From Lysinibacillus antri (GTDB taxonomy: Bacteria; Bacillota; Bacilli; Bacillales_A; Planococcaceae): a stretch of DNA of 33,071 nucleotides. The DNA lies in assembly GCF_003977595.1 (NCBI RefSeq), contig NZ_RYYR01000035.1, positions 1 to 33,071 of the forward strand, in the 5' to 3' direction. Numbering within the stretch: the first letter of the stretch is position 1; every line of letters begins with the position of its first letter. The position numbers and the translations under genes were made by a program. This document shows, piece after piece, positions 25,790 to 33,071 of the stretch. The notes beneath the pieces were generated by a model. That model was not told the origin of the DNA. It made no database searches and was given only the letters and a program-made list of their open reading frames with translations.

Positions 25790-26560
25790 CTACTTCTCGA
25801 CGATAATGTCTCCATTATTTGATGTTAATTTAATTGTTGTTTGACTATTACCGGATTCAGTTGTCGGATTTCTTTTACCGAAAATTATAACTTCCCCATT
25901 TCCAGTCTTCACATCAAAGAATGCATCTTTTGGTTCATTTTCTGTTTGTACGTAAATAGTGCCGTTATTTGTTTCTAATTCAATCGGTTGTTTTAAAGCA
26001 GCCGTTCTTACAGATATATCACCATTTGAAGTTTCTCCTACAATCTTCCCTTCTATATTTTCTAATAGAAGTTCGCCGTTAGAAGAATCAACGTATAGTG
26101 TTTGAACCTTTAAATTATCTAAAATGACTTCTCCATTGTCCGTTTCAGCAATGATTTCCTTCGTTTCAAAACCACTTGCTTTAATTGTACCATTATCTGA
26201 TTCTATTTGAATTGTCCCAGCTAAACTTTCAGGTAAATACACTTTTAATATTGGGGTCTTCGAAAAGAATTGAATAGAAAACCATCTAAAAAATTTACGT
26301 TCCATGTCAATTTCTAACGTATTTCCATTTACTTGAGCATCTATTTTATATTTGTTACGTCCATTTTCAAGCTCCACTCTTGCTGACTGATCTTTTGTTG
26401 GAATAAGAATAATGTCTGCATTATTTGTTTCGATTTCTGCATTTGTAAATTCCTTCTGAATCACAACCTCTTCGGGACTGTTCATAGAAAATAAATTAAC
26501 GAAAGTAACCGCGCTTATGGCCACGAGTAATACACCGATAATAAAAAATTTCTTATTAAT
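25790..26560 (-). CDS. DUF4097-like membrane-anchored beta-repeat protein with probable ATT start
   Basis: The protein has a short N-terminal hydrophobic anchor and an extracytoplasmic region of repeating beta strands with motifs such as ESDNGTIKASGF, SSNGELLLENI and ETNNGTIYVQT. This is the DUF4097/adhesin-like beta-helix pattern seen in Firmicute envelope-stress proteins. The first conventional start (GTG at 26524) has no good ribosome site and cuts the hydrophobic segment in half. In frame upstream, ATT at 26558-26560 lies 6 bases after AAAGGAAG and adds a Lys-Lys plus hydrophobic stretch (INKKFFIIGVLLV), giving a normal signal anchor and 256 residues. An in-frame TAG closes the frame just beyond, with no ATG, GTG or TTG in between. 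The function is unknown. Confidence 0.78.
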   Translation of the reverse strand: MNKKFFIIGVLLVAISAVTFVNLFSMNSPEEVVIQKEFTNAEIETNNADIILIPTKDQSARVELENGRNKYKIDAQVNGNTLEIDMERKFFRWFSIQFFSKTPILKVYLPESLAGTIQIESDNGTIKASGFETKEIIAETDNGEVILDNLKVQTLYVDSSNGELLLENIEGKIVGETSNGDISVRTAALKQPIELETNNGTIYVQTENEPKDAFFDVKTGNGEVIIFGKRNPTTESGNSQTTIKLTSNNGDIIVEK

Positions 26561-26699
26561 AGTAATCTTCCTTTCTTTTTTGTTTCTACGTATAGACTAC
26601 AAGAAGTTCTTTGTTGTCGTAATGACCCTAAAACGTAAATTCATCTAAGACCTCAGATGTACTTCCATTATATTTGTTCAACAATCCTTTTTATTCACA

Positions 26700-26776
26700 A
26701 GAAAAGCGAAGGCGGCTCGCCTAGCTCCGACAGACACTGGCCGAGGAGCTAGCCGCTGTAGCTAGACAAGAAAAAA
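26700..26776. repeat. Dispersed GC-rich repeat, second copy
   Basis: Begins AGAAAAGCGAAGGCGGCTCGC, contains the inverted repeat CTAGCTCC/GGAGCTAG, and ends CTAGACAAG plus an A-rich tail. It is clearly richer in GC than its surroundings and shares start, core and end motifs with the element between cotJB and cotJC. It lies in the gap between the GtrA-like gene and the DUF4097-like gene. Confidence 0.65.
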
Positions 26777-26814
26777 GCAGGAAAGAATATCTTCCCCACT
26801 TAAAAAAGCGTCCG

Positions 26815-27198
26815 TTATTGAAATGTCCAATAATTATTTAAAATAAAATTTATAACTGGGATGATTAAAATGGTTACCAATTCACCAATGAAATAATGAA
26901 ACGCCATTACATTAACGATTAAGAAAATAATTGCAAAGTTTAATACAAATCCCACGAGAGCTACTGTAAAAAATCGCAACAACTTCTTACTTGAAAAGTC
27001 ACTTCCAAAAGTAAACCTTTTATTTAAATAAAAGGAGAACACCGTCATAACGATAAAGGCTATTGCAGTCCCCAGTAAAGGCTCCTGATGAAAGAGCTCC
27101 ACTAATAGAAAGACGGATATAAAATAGATCAGTGTACAAATACAACCTACTAAACTATATTTTAAAAATCTAATCGATACTTCTTTTTGTAAGAGCAT
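26815..27198 (-). CDS. GtrA-like membrane protein
   Basis: The 127-residue, very hydrophobic product is built of four membrane helices, as in the GtrA family, whose members are thought to move or help move lipid-linked sugars across the membrane. The landmarks are RFLKYSLVGCICTLIYF at the start, FYLNKRFTFGS between helices two and three, and the terminal LNNYWTF. The start ATG follows AGAGAGGA. It lies 13 bases downstream of the aminoacyl-lipid synthase gene, so the two are probably co-transcribed and may act together on envelope lipids or glycans. That joint role is inference. Confidence 0.88.
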   Translation of the reverse strand: MLLQKEVSIRFLKYSLVGCICTLIYFISVFLLVELFHQEPLLGTAIAFIVMTVFSFYLNKRFTFGSDFSSKKLLRFFTVALVGFVLNFAIIFLIVNVMAFHYFIGELVTILIIPVINFILNNYWTFQ

Positions 27199-27211
27199 TG
27201 GTCAATCCTCT

Positions 27212-28300
27212 CTATAGAGCAATCTTTTCATTTTTTTGGATCATCGTTTGATCTGGACTATTCTTTTCAATTGCTTGCTTTTTGTTGATCAATAATATTA
27301 ATTGTAAAAACATTACCGGTAAAAATGCCTTTTTATATGCAATATATTTAGGCTCCCAGCTAGTCGCAAACTTATCTTTAAATTCTTTTAAACCTCTAAA
27401 ATTATATTTGGAGTTACCATAAAGATATACTAAGCGAATTGCTTTTTCCGATAGAAAGGCATTTTTGCAATTGCCCACATTCGATAACGGCGACATACCG
27501 AGGCTACAATGCTTATAGCCATTTTCCTTTGCCCAATTAAAAATATGTATAAATAAAACATCCATCGTACCATGCGGACTATCTGTAGCTTTTCTCATTA
27601 AATCAATTGTAATTTTATGTTTATAATTCGTTGCTAATGTGGCAAAGGCAATGATTTTTCCTTCTGCATTACATAGAAGTGCAATCGGAAAACGAGAAAC
27701 ATAGTCTTCACTAAAGGACACAACAGAAAACCCTTTTTCCTTCACATTGCCTAGCCAAGCATCGGAAATCGATTTTAGTTCGGATAAAAAATGATGACTA
27801 TAAGGAGGTTCTACTACACGAAATGTAAAATCGTTTTTAGTAAATTTATTTACTCGCGTTCGTAATTTTGCTCCTTTTTTTCCTTCGAGAGAAAACTGCG
27901 AAAGATTCACAATGCCTTCTTCCCCAACTTTTAAAAATCGATAGCCCGATTCATGATAATATTGCATATACTCCGGACTTACTTGGTAAAAAATGGGCGT
28001 CAAATTATGCTCTCTATTAAACTGACAAAATTCATTAATTGCATTTTTGATTTCAGTTTGTTCCCCAATTGGATCCCCTAAAACAAATACTGTATTGAAA
28101 ACCCTTTTATAGACAATTAATGCTTTTTGATTTTCCGTCCAAAAAAAGTCTTTATCTTGCAAAAAAAATAGATGGGAGACATGATTTCCTCCCTTTTCCT
28201 TTAAAAAATGCTCTATCATTTCACAGTTATTGTATGAAGATACATCTTCTGTAACCCTCTGTTTTTTATTTAGAGAAATGAGATTATTTTTAAAAAACAT
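27212..28300 (-). CDS. Stand-alone MprF-type (phosphatidylglycerol lysyltransferase C-terminal) domain protein
   Basis: The 362-residue product corresponds to the soluble catalytic half of MprF/LPG synthases, which transfer an amino acid from aminoacyl-tRNA to phosphatidylglycerol. Typical segments are FFLQDKDFFWTENQKALIVY, VLGDPIGE, the block near KKGAKLRTRVNKF, IDLMRKATDSPHGTMDVLF and CSLGMSPLSN. The multi-helix flippase half of full MprF is absent, and only a weak hydrophobic stretch occurs near the C-terminus (LPVMFLQLILLI). Such stand-alone versions may have other acceptors. The start ATG follows GGGGGAA, and the GtrA-like gene follows immediately. A large structured repeat begins 15 bases upstream of the start. 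Confidence 0.85.
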   Translation of the reverse strand: MFFKNNLISLNKKQRVTEDVSSYNNCEMIEHFLKEKGGNHVSHLFFLQDKDFFWTENQKALIVYKRVFNTVFVLGDPIGEQTEIKNAINEFCQFNREHNLTPIFYQVSPEYMQYYHESGYRFLKVGEEGIVNLSQFSLEGKKGAKLRTRVNKFTKNDFTFRVVEPPYSHHFLSELKSISDAWLGNVKEKGFSVVSFSEDYVSRFPIALLCNAEGKIIAFATLATNYKHKITIDLMRKATDSPHGTMDVLFIHIFNWAKENGYKHCSLGMSPLSNVGNCKNAFLSEKAIRLVYLYGNSKYNFRGLKEFKDKFATSWEPKYIAYKKAFLPVMFLQLILLINKKQAIEKNSPDQTMIQKNEKIAL

Positions 28301-28314
28301 GAAAGTTCCCCCTG

Positions 28315-28512
28315 ATCAATTACGCCTCGGCGTAATTGCGTCCAGATTTCGGACTCGTGTTTACACGAGTCAACTCCTTTGCGAAATCTGTGACATCCGC
28401 CTGGGGCTTTATCTTCATTCAGTCGGGGTTTGAACCCCCACTGAAATCGTTACTTTTATTCATTCATTCCCCACTTATAGAAGTGGGAGCCTTCTGCTGA
28501 ATGAAGATAAAA
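28315..28512. repeat. Structured dispersed repeat, long copy
   Basis: About 200 bases with three nested inverted repeats: (A) CAATTACGCC/GGCGTAATTG; (B) CAGATTTCG ... CGAAATCTG enclosing GACTCGTG/CACGAGTC; and (C) an outer TTTATCTTCATTCAG ... CTGAATGAAGATAAA enclosing GGGG-TTTGAA-CCCC. Compared with the copy at 29401-29541 it carries an extra segment of about 55 bases inside structure C, which includes another hairpin, CCCACTTATAGAAGTGGG. The remainder of the gap to the next gene (28513-28744) is AT-rich and contains only promoter-like sequence. Confidence 0.88.
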
Positions 28513-28744
28513 ACAACTCAACTAACTATTAAATAATATCATACTCATAAATAATACACAGTAGATTTTTGCTATAAAATTACGAAATCCGCTAACAATT
28601 TTAGCTATTAACTACTGCATATTCCCTTTTAAAGGATATTAGTTTAGGAGTTAATTCCCATATCAATGATCAATTTGTCGCCATTCATAATTCTCCTTAA
28701 ATTGCACAAAATAGAAAAGAATCTGTTTCTAAGGAGAGTTTATT

Positions 28745-29401
28745 GTGAAGCTTTTTAATGTCAGGAAAGGCCTATTTGTCTACTTCGAAAATGAATTACA
28801 TAGAGTCTATGCTGTAAAACCAATGTATAAAAAATCCGTTCATCTTATTCGACTACGAGATTTAACTCAACAATTAGCAAGTGCAGCAGAAGTTGAAAGG
28901 TACCAACCGAAAGAAAATGATAGTTTTATTTTTAATAAAAAAGTATACACACTTTCTAAAGAGCAAAAAGCAGATGTGGGAGATTATATCCTAATCACCT
29001 ATCCACATCCTGATATTTTAGACCATTATTCCTTAAACGAAATCGAGGTTGTTGCCACTGTAGAGAATAAAGGTGTTATAACAACTAATTCAAATGGGAT
29101 TAAGCATACCGAATACTTACTGATGGTCCCTGGACGAGACGAAAACAGTCATCCCATTGAATACCATGATCTATCCATCGCACAAGGTGACACCGCTTAT
29201 TTGGAAACATCCAATACTATACATGATTTGCTTCCGATTATTGGGGATGTTTATCAAAAGTTAGATGACACCTCCATTGAAGCGATGGTAGTTGCTATCC
29301 AAGGAGACATCGTTTTTTTAGGCGGAGGATTAGAAGTTCATCAAGAAGAGTTAATGGATCCAGAAAAGTGGGATTTCCTTTACAACTTTCTTGATAAATA
29401 A
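28745..29401 (+). CDS. Conserved-looking protein of unknown function
   Basis: I do not recognise this 218-residue soluble protein. It has no signal peptide or membrane segment. The N-terminal 40 residues (KLFNVRKGLFVYFENELHRV onward) look like a small beta-barrel similar in feel to KOW or EF-P-type folds, but I cannot claim homology. The rest is mixed alpha/beta and ends with VFLGGGLEVHQEEL and an acidic tail. The start is GTG, set by AAGGAGAG at 7 bases. The gene is bracketed by two copies of a structured repeat, which may mean it was moved or is tolerated as an insertion between repeats. Codon use looks ordinary for the window. Confidence 0.75.
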   Translation: MKLFNVRKGLFVYFENELHRVYAVKPMYKKSVHLIRLRDLTQQLASAAEVERYQPKENDSFIFNKKVYTLSKEQKADVGDYILITYPHPDILDHYSLNEIEVVATVENKGVITTNSNGIKHTEYLLMVPGRDENSHPIEYHDLSIAQGDTAYLETSNTIHDLLPIIGDVYQKLDDTSIEAMVVAIQGDIVFLGGGLEVHQEELMDPEKWDFLYNFLDK

Positions 29402-29541
29402 TCAATTACGCCTCGGCGTAATTGCGTCCAGATTTCGGACTCGTGTTTACACGAGTCAACTCCTTTACGAAATCTGTGACATCCGCCTGGGGCTTTATCT
29501 TCATTCAGTTGGGGTTTGAGCCCCTACTGAATGAAGATAAA
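29401..29541. repeat. Structured dispersed repeat, short copy
   Basis: This copy is in the same orientation as the one at 28315 and nearly identical to it over the first 125 bases. Structure C is here a compact near-perfect palindrome: TTTATCTTCATTCAGT, GGGG-TTTGAG-CCCC, ACTGAATGAAGATAAA. The inner GGGG/CCCC stem is preserved although flanking bases differ. It starts at the last base of the preceding stop codon and merges into the following terminator. Confidence 0.88.
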
Positions 29542-29583
29542 AAAGCTGTCCATTTACCCCATTGGTATTTGAACAGCTTTTTT
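29539..29583. terminator. Bidirectional terminator before the monooxygenase pseudogene
   Basis: AAAAAGCTGT pairs with ACAGCTTTTTT around a 23-base loop, with A and T tracts on the outer sides suited to transcripts from both directions. Confidence 0.75.
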
Positions 29584-29589
29584 ATAGGA

Positions 29590-30652
29590 TTATTCTTCTG
29601 GTTCTCCCGCAGCTTCCCAACGTGCAATTTCTTCACGGACAATTGGTGCTACTTCTTTTCCTAGTAATTCAATTGATTTCATGACGTCTTCATGTGGCAT
29701 AGAACCGACTGGCGTGTGGAGCATGAAACGAGTGATCCCTACTCTTTTACGAAGCAGAATGATCTTCTCGGCTACCGTTTTTACATCCCCTGTATATAAT
29801 GCACCTTCTAAACTACGTGCGTGATCAAATGTTCCACGCGTATATTCACCCCAACCGCGCTCTCTACCTAATACACTCATGGCATATTGTGTTGGTGGGA
29901 AAAACTTTTCAATCGCTTCATCCGTCGTTTCTGCAACAAATCCATGGGAATGAGAGGCAACTGTAAGCTTTGATTTATCATGGCCTACTTGCTCAGCTGC
30001 TCGATAATAAAGCTTTACCAGCGCGGCAAATTGCAATGGACTGCCACCAATAATGGCTAGTGCAAGAGGCAATCCTAGCATCCCTGCTCGTGCTACGGAT
30101 TGAGGTGTCCCACCACTTGCAATCCATACTGGGAGTGGATCTTGCACAGGACGAGGATAGACGCCGCGATTTGGAATACTTGCGCGATGTTTACCGCTCC
30201 AATTGATGATTTCGTTGTCACGAATTTGCAGTAATAAATCTAACTTTTCTTCAAACAATTCATCATAATCTTGTAGGTCATAACCAAATAGAGGGAAGGA
30301 CTCAATAAACGAACCACGCCCTGCCATAATTTCAGCTCGACCATTCGAAATGGCATCCATCGTTGAAAACTCTTGAAATACGCGGACTGGGTCATCGGAA
30401 GACAAAACTGTAACTGCACTTGAAAGGCGAATTTTTTTTCGTACGAGCTGCCGCAGCTGCAAGCAGTACTGCTGGTGCAGAACACGCATAATCTTTTCGA
30501 TGATGCTCCCCAACGCCAAATACATCTAAACCTAGCTCATCTGCTAAAACGATTTCTTCCACCACTTCACGAATTCGTTCTGCATGACTAATGACTTTAC
30601 CTGTTTTGACATCAGACGTTGTTTCTACAAACGTTGTTAAACCGATTTCCAC
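29590..30652 (-). pseudogene. Luciferase-like (LLM class) flavin monooxygenase, frameshifted
   Basis: The gene encodes an LLM-class flavin-dependent oxidoreductase of about 353 residues (TIM barrel; motifs [41 protein letters not shown]). The frame is interrupted at a run of eight A residues on the minus strand (30432-30439). Upstream the product reads ...AAAARTKK, and downstream the family sequence resumes as RLSSAVTVLSSDDP in the next frame. Removing one A restores ARTKKIRLSSAV and a full-length enzyme. No other damage is visible, so this is a recent mutation, a site of slippage or a sequencing error. The start is GTG at 30652 with GAGGAG 8 bases upstream. It follows padR but has its own upstream region. 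Confidence 0.88.
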
Positions 30653-30739
30653 AATACCCACTCCTCATATTTCTTTACAATAATTTCTTTTTTCATCATG
30701 ATACATTATGGGGGTATTGGTTATCAATTTATTCGATTA

Positions 30740-30768
30740 AGGGATGTGTCTACTTCAGACACACCCTT
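30740..30768. terminator. Hairpin after padR
   Basis: AGGG-TGTGTCT pairs with AGACACACCCT around a 5-base loop. Its T-rich side (TTTACTTTTT) is on the plus strand, inside padR, while the minus-strand exit lacks a T run. It is a modest terminator candidate only. Confidence 0.45.
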
Positions 30769-31310
30769 TACTTTTTCATAAATAACTCGGTTAACTGTTC
30801 AATAAAGTCAATTTGGATTTCATACTGCTTGAAAATGTTTTGTGCTGTTAATTGCGTAATTTTATCAAGTTCACCTAAAACCTGTCTTTTCATCTCGATG
30901 CCATCTTTTTGCATTTCTAATTCAGCTTCTAAAGCAGTTTTTTGAATAAATAGCGCATTTAGTACATCTTCCTTCGACAAATCTTGAATAAACCCCATAC
31001 CTGTATATAGTTCTGTTGGTAGTTTGACGGACGATACTTCTAATGACTTTTTTAGTAAATTGAAATATTCTTGTTCACCTTGATCATTAATTTTATAAAT
31101 TGCTTTAATTCGATGCCCCGTTTGTTCGACAGATTCGACCTCTACCAAACTTCCCTTTTCCATTTTCTTCAAAGCGTGATAAATCGATCCTGGTAATATC
31201 CCTGCCCATAAATCTGTTTTACTCGTTTGTAGGATTTGCTGAATTTCATATCCTGACATTGATTTAACCCTTAATAAACCTAGAACCATTAGTCTAATCA
31301 TTCTTATCAC
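30768..31310 (-). CDS. PadR family transcriptional regulator
   Basis: A 180-residue repressor has an N-terminal winged helix of PadR type (LGLLRVKSMSGYEIQQILQT, then LPGSIYHALKKMEKGSLVEV and a beta wing) and a long C-terminal helical dimerisation domain of the Vir type, about 90 residues. The start ATG follows a GAGGTGAT site. It lies directly downstream of the two ABC exporter genes. The palindrome ACTCAATGTTGAGT lies just upstream of its start, and ACTCAACGTTGAGT lies upstream of the exporter genes, so it most likely represses both itself and the exporter. PadR proteins often respond to drugs or phenolic compounds; the ligand here is unknown. Confidence 0.92.
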   Translation of the reverse strand: MIRMIRLMVLGLLRVKSMSGYEIQQILQTSKTDLWAGILPGSIYHALKKMEKGSLVEVESVEQTGHRIKAIYKINDQGEQEYFNLLKKSLEVSSVKLPTELYTGMGFIQDLSKEDVLNALFIQKTALEAELEMQKDGIEMKRQVLGELDKITQLTAQNIFKQYEIQIDFIEQLTELFMKK

Positions 31311-31323
31311 CTCAACAATAAAT

Positions 31324-31369
31324 ACTCAATGTTGAGTAAAATTTTAGCATAATATATAGTATCCGTAAA
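31324..31369 (-). promoter_or_regulatory. padR promoter and operator
   Basis: On the minus strand TTTACG (31364-31369), a 17-base spacer and TAAAAT (31341-31346) form a plausible promoter. The perfect palindrome ACTCAA-(C/T)R-TTGAGT type site (31324-31337) covers the expected start point. The same site with one centre change occurs ahead of the ABC exporter genes. Confidence 0.72.
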
Positions 31370-31371
31370 TA

Positions 31372-32118
31372 TTACGCATACTTCTTCTTTATTTTAATAT
31401 CCACTTGTTTTTCATCCCATTTAAAAGTTAATGCTGCAAGAATGAGTATTCCAATCATAGAAATAAACGGTACAGCAAAACCAAGGAGGTAAATCTCTTT
31501 AGTTACTGTAGCTGATAATCCTTTTGTGTAGTATTCAAATGGAAGTAATTTGCCTACTACTTGAATCCACTCAGGAAGATTGTTTAACGAATAAAACGCT
31601 TCACTCATAAAGATCATTGGAAGTTGTATTAGATTTGAAAAAACATTTATTTGTGCTTCATTTTGGGCAAAGTTTGCAATTAAAAAGCCTAGACTCGTAA
31701 AGCAAAGTGTTCCGACAAATACAAGAAAACTTGTTAATACAATTGTCATCCACGAAATTTCAACATGTAAAACAACGACTCCTACAAACCATACAATCAT
31801 ATTCATGACAACACCAACGACTGTTCTTGCCAGCATCATCGTAAATACAAAACGAATAATAGGCATTGGTGTTAATTTTAATAATTTGTATACGCCTTTA
31901 TTTCGTTGTGAAAATACTTGAAAAGCAATGCCTTGCATCCCCCAAAATAGTGTGCTAATTGCTGTTACACCCGTTAAAATACGGATTGACATCGTCTCTT
32001 GATCAAAAAACCATCCTAATAAAATTAACAAGCCAATGGGAAAAACTAATCCATAAAAAACACTAATTTTATCTCTTAAAGAAGTTTTAATCATTGAATT
32101 AAAAATTACGCTAGCCAT
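31372..32118 (-). CDS. ABC-2 type transporter permease
   Basis: A 248-residue integral membrane protein with about six hydrophobic helices matches the ABC-2 exporter permease family (helix pairs near residues 20-35, 55-65, 95-125, 130-165 and 215-235). It overlaps the end of the ATPase gene by 13 bases, the usual arrangement of a two-gene exporter. The substrate is unknown; drug or antimicrobial-peptide export is common when such a pair is next to a PadR regulator. Confidence 0.9.
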   Translation of the reverse strand: MASVIFNSMIKTSLRDKISVFYGLVFPIGLLILLGWFFDQETMSIRILTGVTAISTLFWGMQGIAFQVFSQRNKGVYKLLKLTPMPIIRFVFTMMLARTVVGVVMNMIVWFVGVVVLHVEISWMTIVLTSFLVFVGTLCFTSLGFLIANFAQNEAQINVFSNLIQLPMIFMSEAFYSLNNLPEWIQVVGKLLPFEYYTKGLSATVTKEIYLLGFAVPFISMIGILILAALTFKWDEKQVDIKIKKKYA

Positions 32119-32822
32119 TTTTCTTCCTCCTTTAAAGTTAACTTAAAATATAAATCATCTAAGTTCGAAACATTATATTGCTCGCATAAAATTTTAGCTC
32201 GCCCTTCCGCAATGACTCTTCCATCATCAATCATAATGACTCTTTTTGCGAGTTTGCTTACTTCATCCATGTCATGAGAAGTAAATACAATGGTTTTCCC
32301 ATCCTCATGTAATTTCTGGATTAGTTGATGAATTTCATGTCTTGCACGAGGATCAAGAGCTGCAGTGGGTTCATCTAAAAAAATAAGCTTCGGGTCGTGA
32401 ATAAGTGCAACTGCTATGGCTAAACGCTTTTGTTGACCACCTGAAAGTTTGGATGCTTCAGTTTGTGCACTTTCCATTAGACCACATTTAACTAGTAAGT
32501 CATTGATTACTTCTTTTGAAAGATTCTTTTTATAAAACGCGCCAAAAATTTTTAGATTTTCTTTAGTTGTAAGACCCGGAAAAAATGGTACCGATTGGAG
32601 TTGAACACCAAGTTGGAATTTAAAGTGATTGTTCCAATACTCGATTTTGCCCCCCTCGCTTTTCTTGAGTCCTACTAACATTTCTAATGTCGTTGATTTT
32701 CCTGCTCCATTTGGACCGATGACAGCTAAAATTTCGTTTTGATAAATTGTAAGATCTACCCCTTTTACAACTTCCCGATTCCCAAAATGCTTTCGAAGAT
32801 TTTTTGCATCAATATAAAACAT
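32106..32822 (-). CDS. ABC transporter ATP-binding protein
   Basis: The 238-residue nucleotide-binding subunit has every motif intact: Walker A GPNGAGKST (36-44), Q-loop near VQLQSVPF, signature LSGGQQKR (127-134), Walker B LIFLDEP with the catalytic glutamate (147-153), and switch histidine in TSHDMDE. The form resembles drug- and antibiotic-exporting ATPases of the ABC-2 class. The start ATG follows AGGAGG. It is the first gene of the exporter, with the PadR-type palindrome about 27 bases upstream. Confidence 0.95.
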   Translation of the reverse strand: MFYIDAKNLRKHFGNREVVKGVDLTIYQNEILAVIGPNGAGKSTTLEMLVGLKKSEGGKIEYWNNHFKFQLGVQLQSVPFFPGLTTKENLKIFGAFYKKNLSKEVINDLLVKCGLMESAQTEASKLSGGQQKRLAIAVALIHDPKLIFLDEPTAALDPRARHEIHQLIQKLHEDGKTIVFTSHDMDEVSKLAKRVIMIDDGRVIAEGRAKILCEQYNVSNLDDLYFKLTLKEEEKWLA

Positions 32823-32848
32823 CTATTACGACCTCCTCAAGTTTATTT

Positions 32849-32862
32849 ACTCAACGTTGAGT
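32849..32862 (-). promoter_or_regulatory. PadR-type operator ahead of the ABC exporter
   Basis: The perfect 14-bp palindrome ACTCAACGTTGAGT lies between the putative promoter and the ATPase ribosome site. It differs from the site ahead of padR by one base at the centre, and both are flanked by A/T-rich TTTA and TATTT sequence. Confidence 0.8.
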
Positions 32863-32949
32863 ATTTAATTATGAATACATAATATTAAACATTTTTCTAA
32901 AAGTAAACAACTTTTTAATAATTTTTCCAAAAAATTTTTTAAACAAAAA

Positions 32950-33035
32950 AGCCAAATCGAGTTCTCGATTTGGCTGCAGATTGTCGACAAAAGGCTTTCA
33001 GAATGGTCTCATTCTGAAAGCCTTTTGTCATTTTT
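32950..33035 (+). terminator. Double hairpin at the right end of the window
   Basis: The first hairpin is AGCCAAATCGA/TCGATTTGGCT with a 4-base loop. The second has perfect 20-bp arms (32986-33005 and 33010-33029) around GTCT, followed by ATTTTT on the plus strand. No plus-strand gene precedes it in the window, so it probably terminates a gene lying beyond 33071 or acts as a barrier. The rest of 32863-32950 is AT-rich promoter sequence. Confidence 0.65.
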
Positions 33036-33071
33036 CCGGATTTTTGGGTATTATATCGATTTATTTTAAGC

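Noticed and set aside
29590..30661. Two separate overlapping genes for the monooxygenase halves
   Set aside because: Each half is incomplete and they join perfectly on removal of one base, so they are one broken gene.

Overview
The window looks like chromosome from a low-GC, endospore-forming, chemotactic Bacillales bacterium. The evidence is the sporulation genes (prkA, yhbH, spoVR, cotJABC), RNase J, strong AGGAGG-type ribosome sites, and protein sequences that read like the Lysinibacillus/Solibacillus (Planococcaceae/Caryophanaceae) group. The genus is an inference from memory. I see no rRNA, tRNA, prophage or CRISPR, and no intact transposase.

Layout. 1-1480: a metallo-beta-lactamase hydrolase and a TetR regulator form a minus-strand operon behind a promoter framed by two tandem palindromes. 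1500-5960: a membrane-anchored hypothetical protein, a divergent RNase J with a TTG start, an array of five 21-bp repeats, and a catalase. 6070-10950: prkA, yhbH and spoVR, all minus strand, are the three partners of a stationary-phase/sporulation kinase-protease module brought together at one locus. prkA appears to start at ATC. 11000-20080: a chemosensory cluster holds two near-identical methyl-accepting receptors, CheW, a CheA with a second CheW-like domain, and a STAS protein. A separately terminated LuxR-type sensor-regulator follows. No CheY, CheB, CheR or flagellar gene is nearby, so the output may not be flagellar. Both receptor genes share a TAGGA-rich upstream module. 20210-21540: the cotJABC spore-coat operon, with a dispersed repeat lodged between cotJB and cotJC. 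21640-21910: a 52-bp tandem repeat array.

22000-28300: an EamA-type exporter, a large two-domain isoprenoid-synthase-like protein, a small DUF1540 protein, a DUF4097-like envelope protein that probably starts at ATT, a GtrA-like protein, and a stand-alone MprF-type aminoacyl-lipid synthase domain. 28315-29541: two copies of a highly structured repeat bracket an unknown 218-residue gene. 29590-32822: a luciferase-like monooxygenase broken by one extra base in a homopolymer, then a PadR regulator and a two-gene ABC exporter that share the same 14-bp palindrome in their upstream regions, which predicts a self-regulated efflux circuit.

The points most worth a second look are the non-canonical ATC and ATT starts, the double-domain isoprenoid synthase, the CheY-less chemosensory/STAS/LuxR cluster with its shared receptor promoter module, the helically phased 21-bp repeats, and the paired structured repeats. 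Functional assignments rest on recognised motifs and remembered family members; no database search was run.
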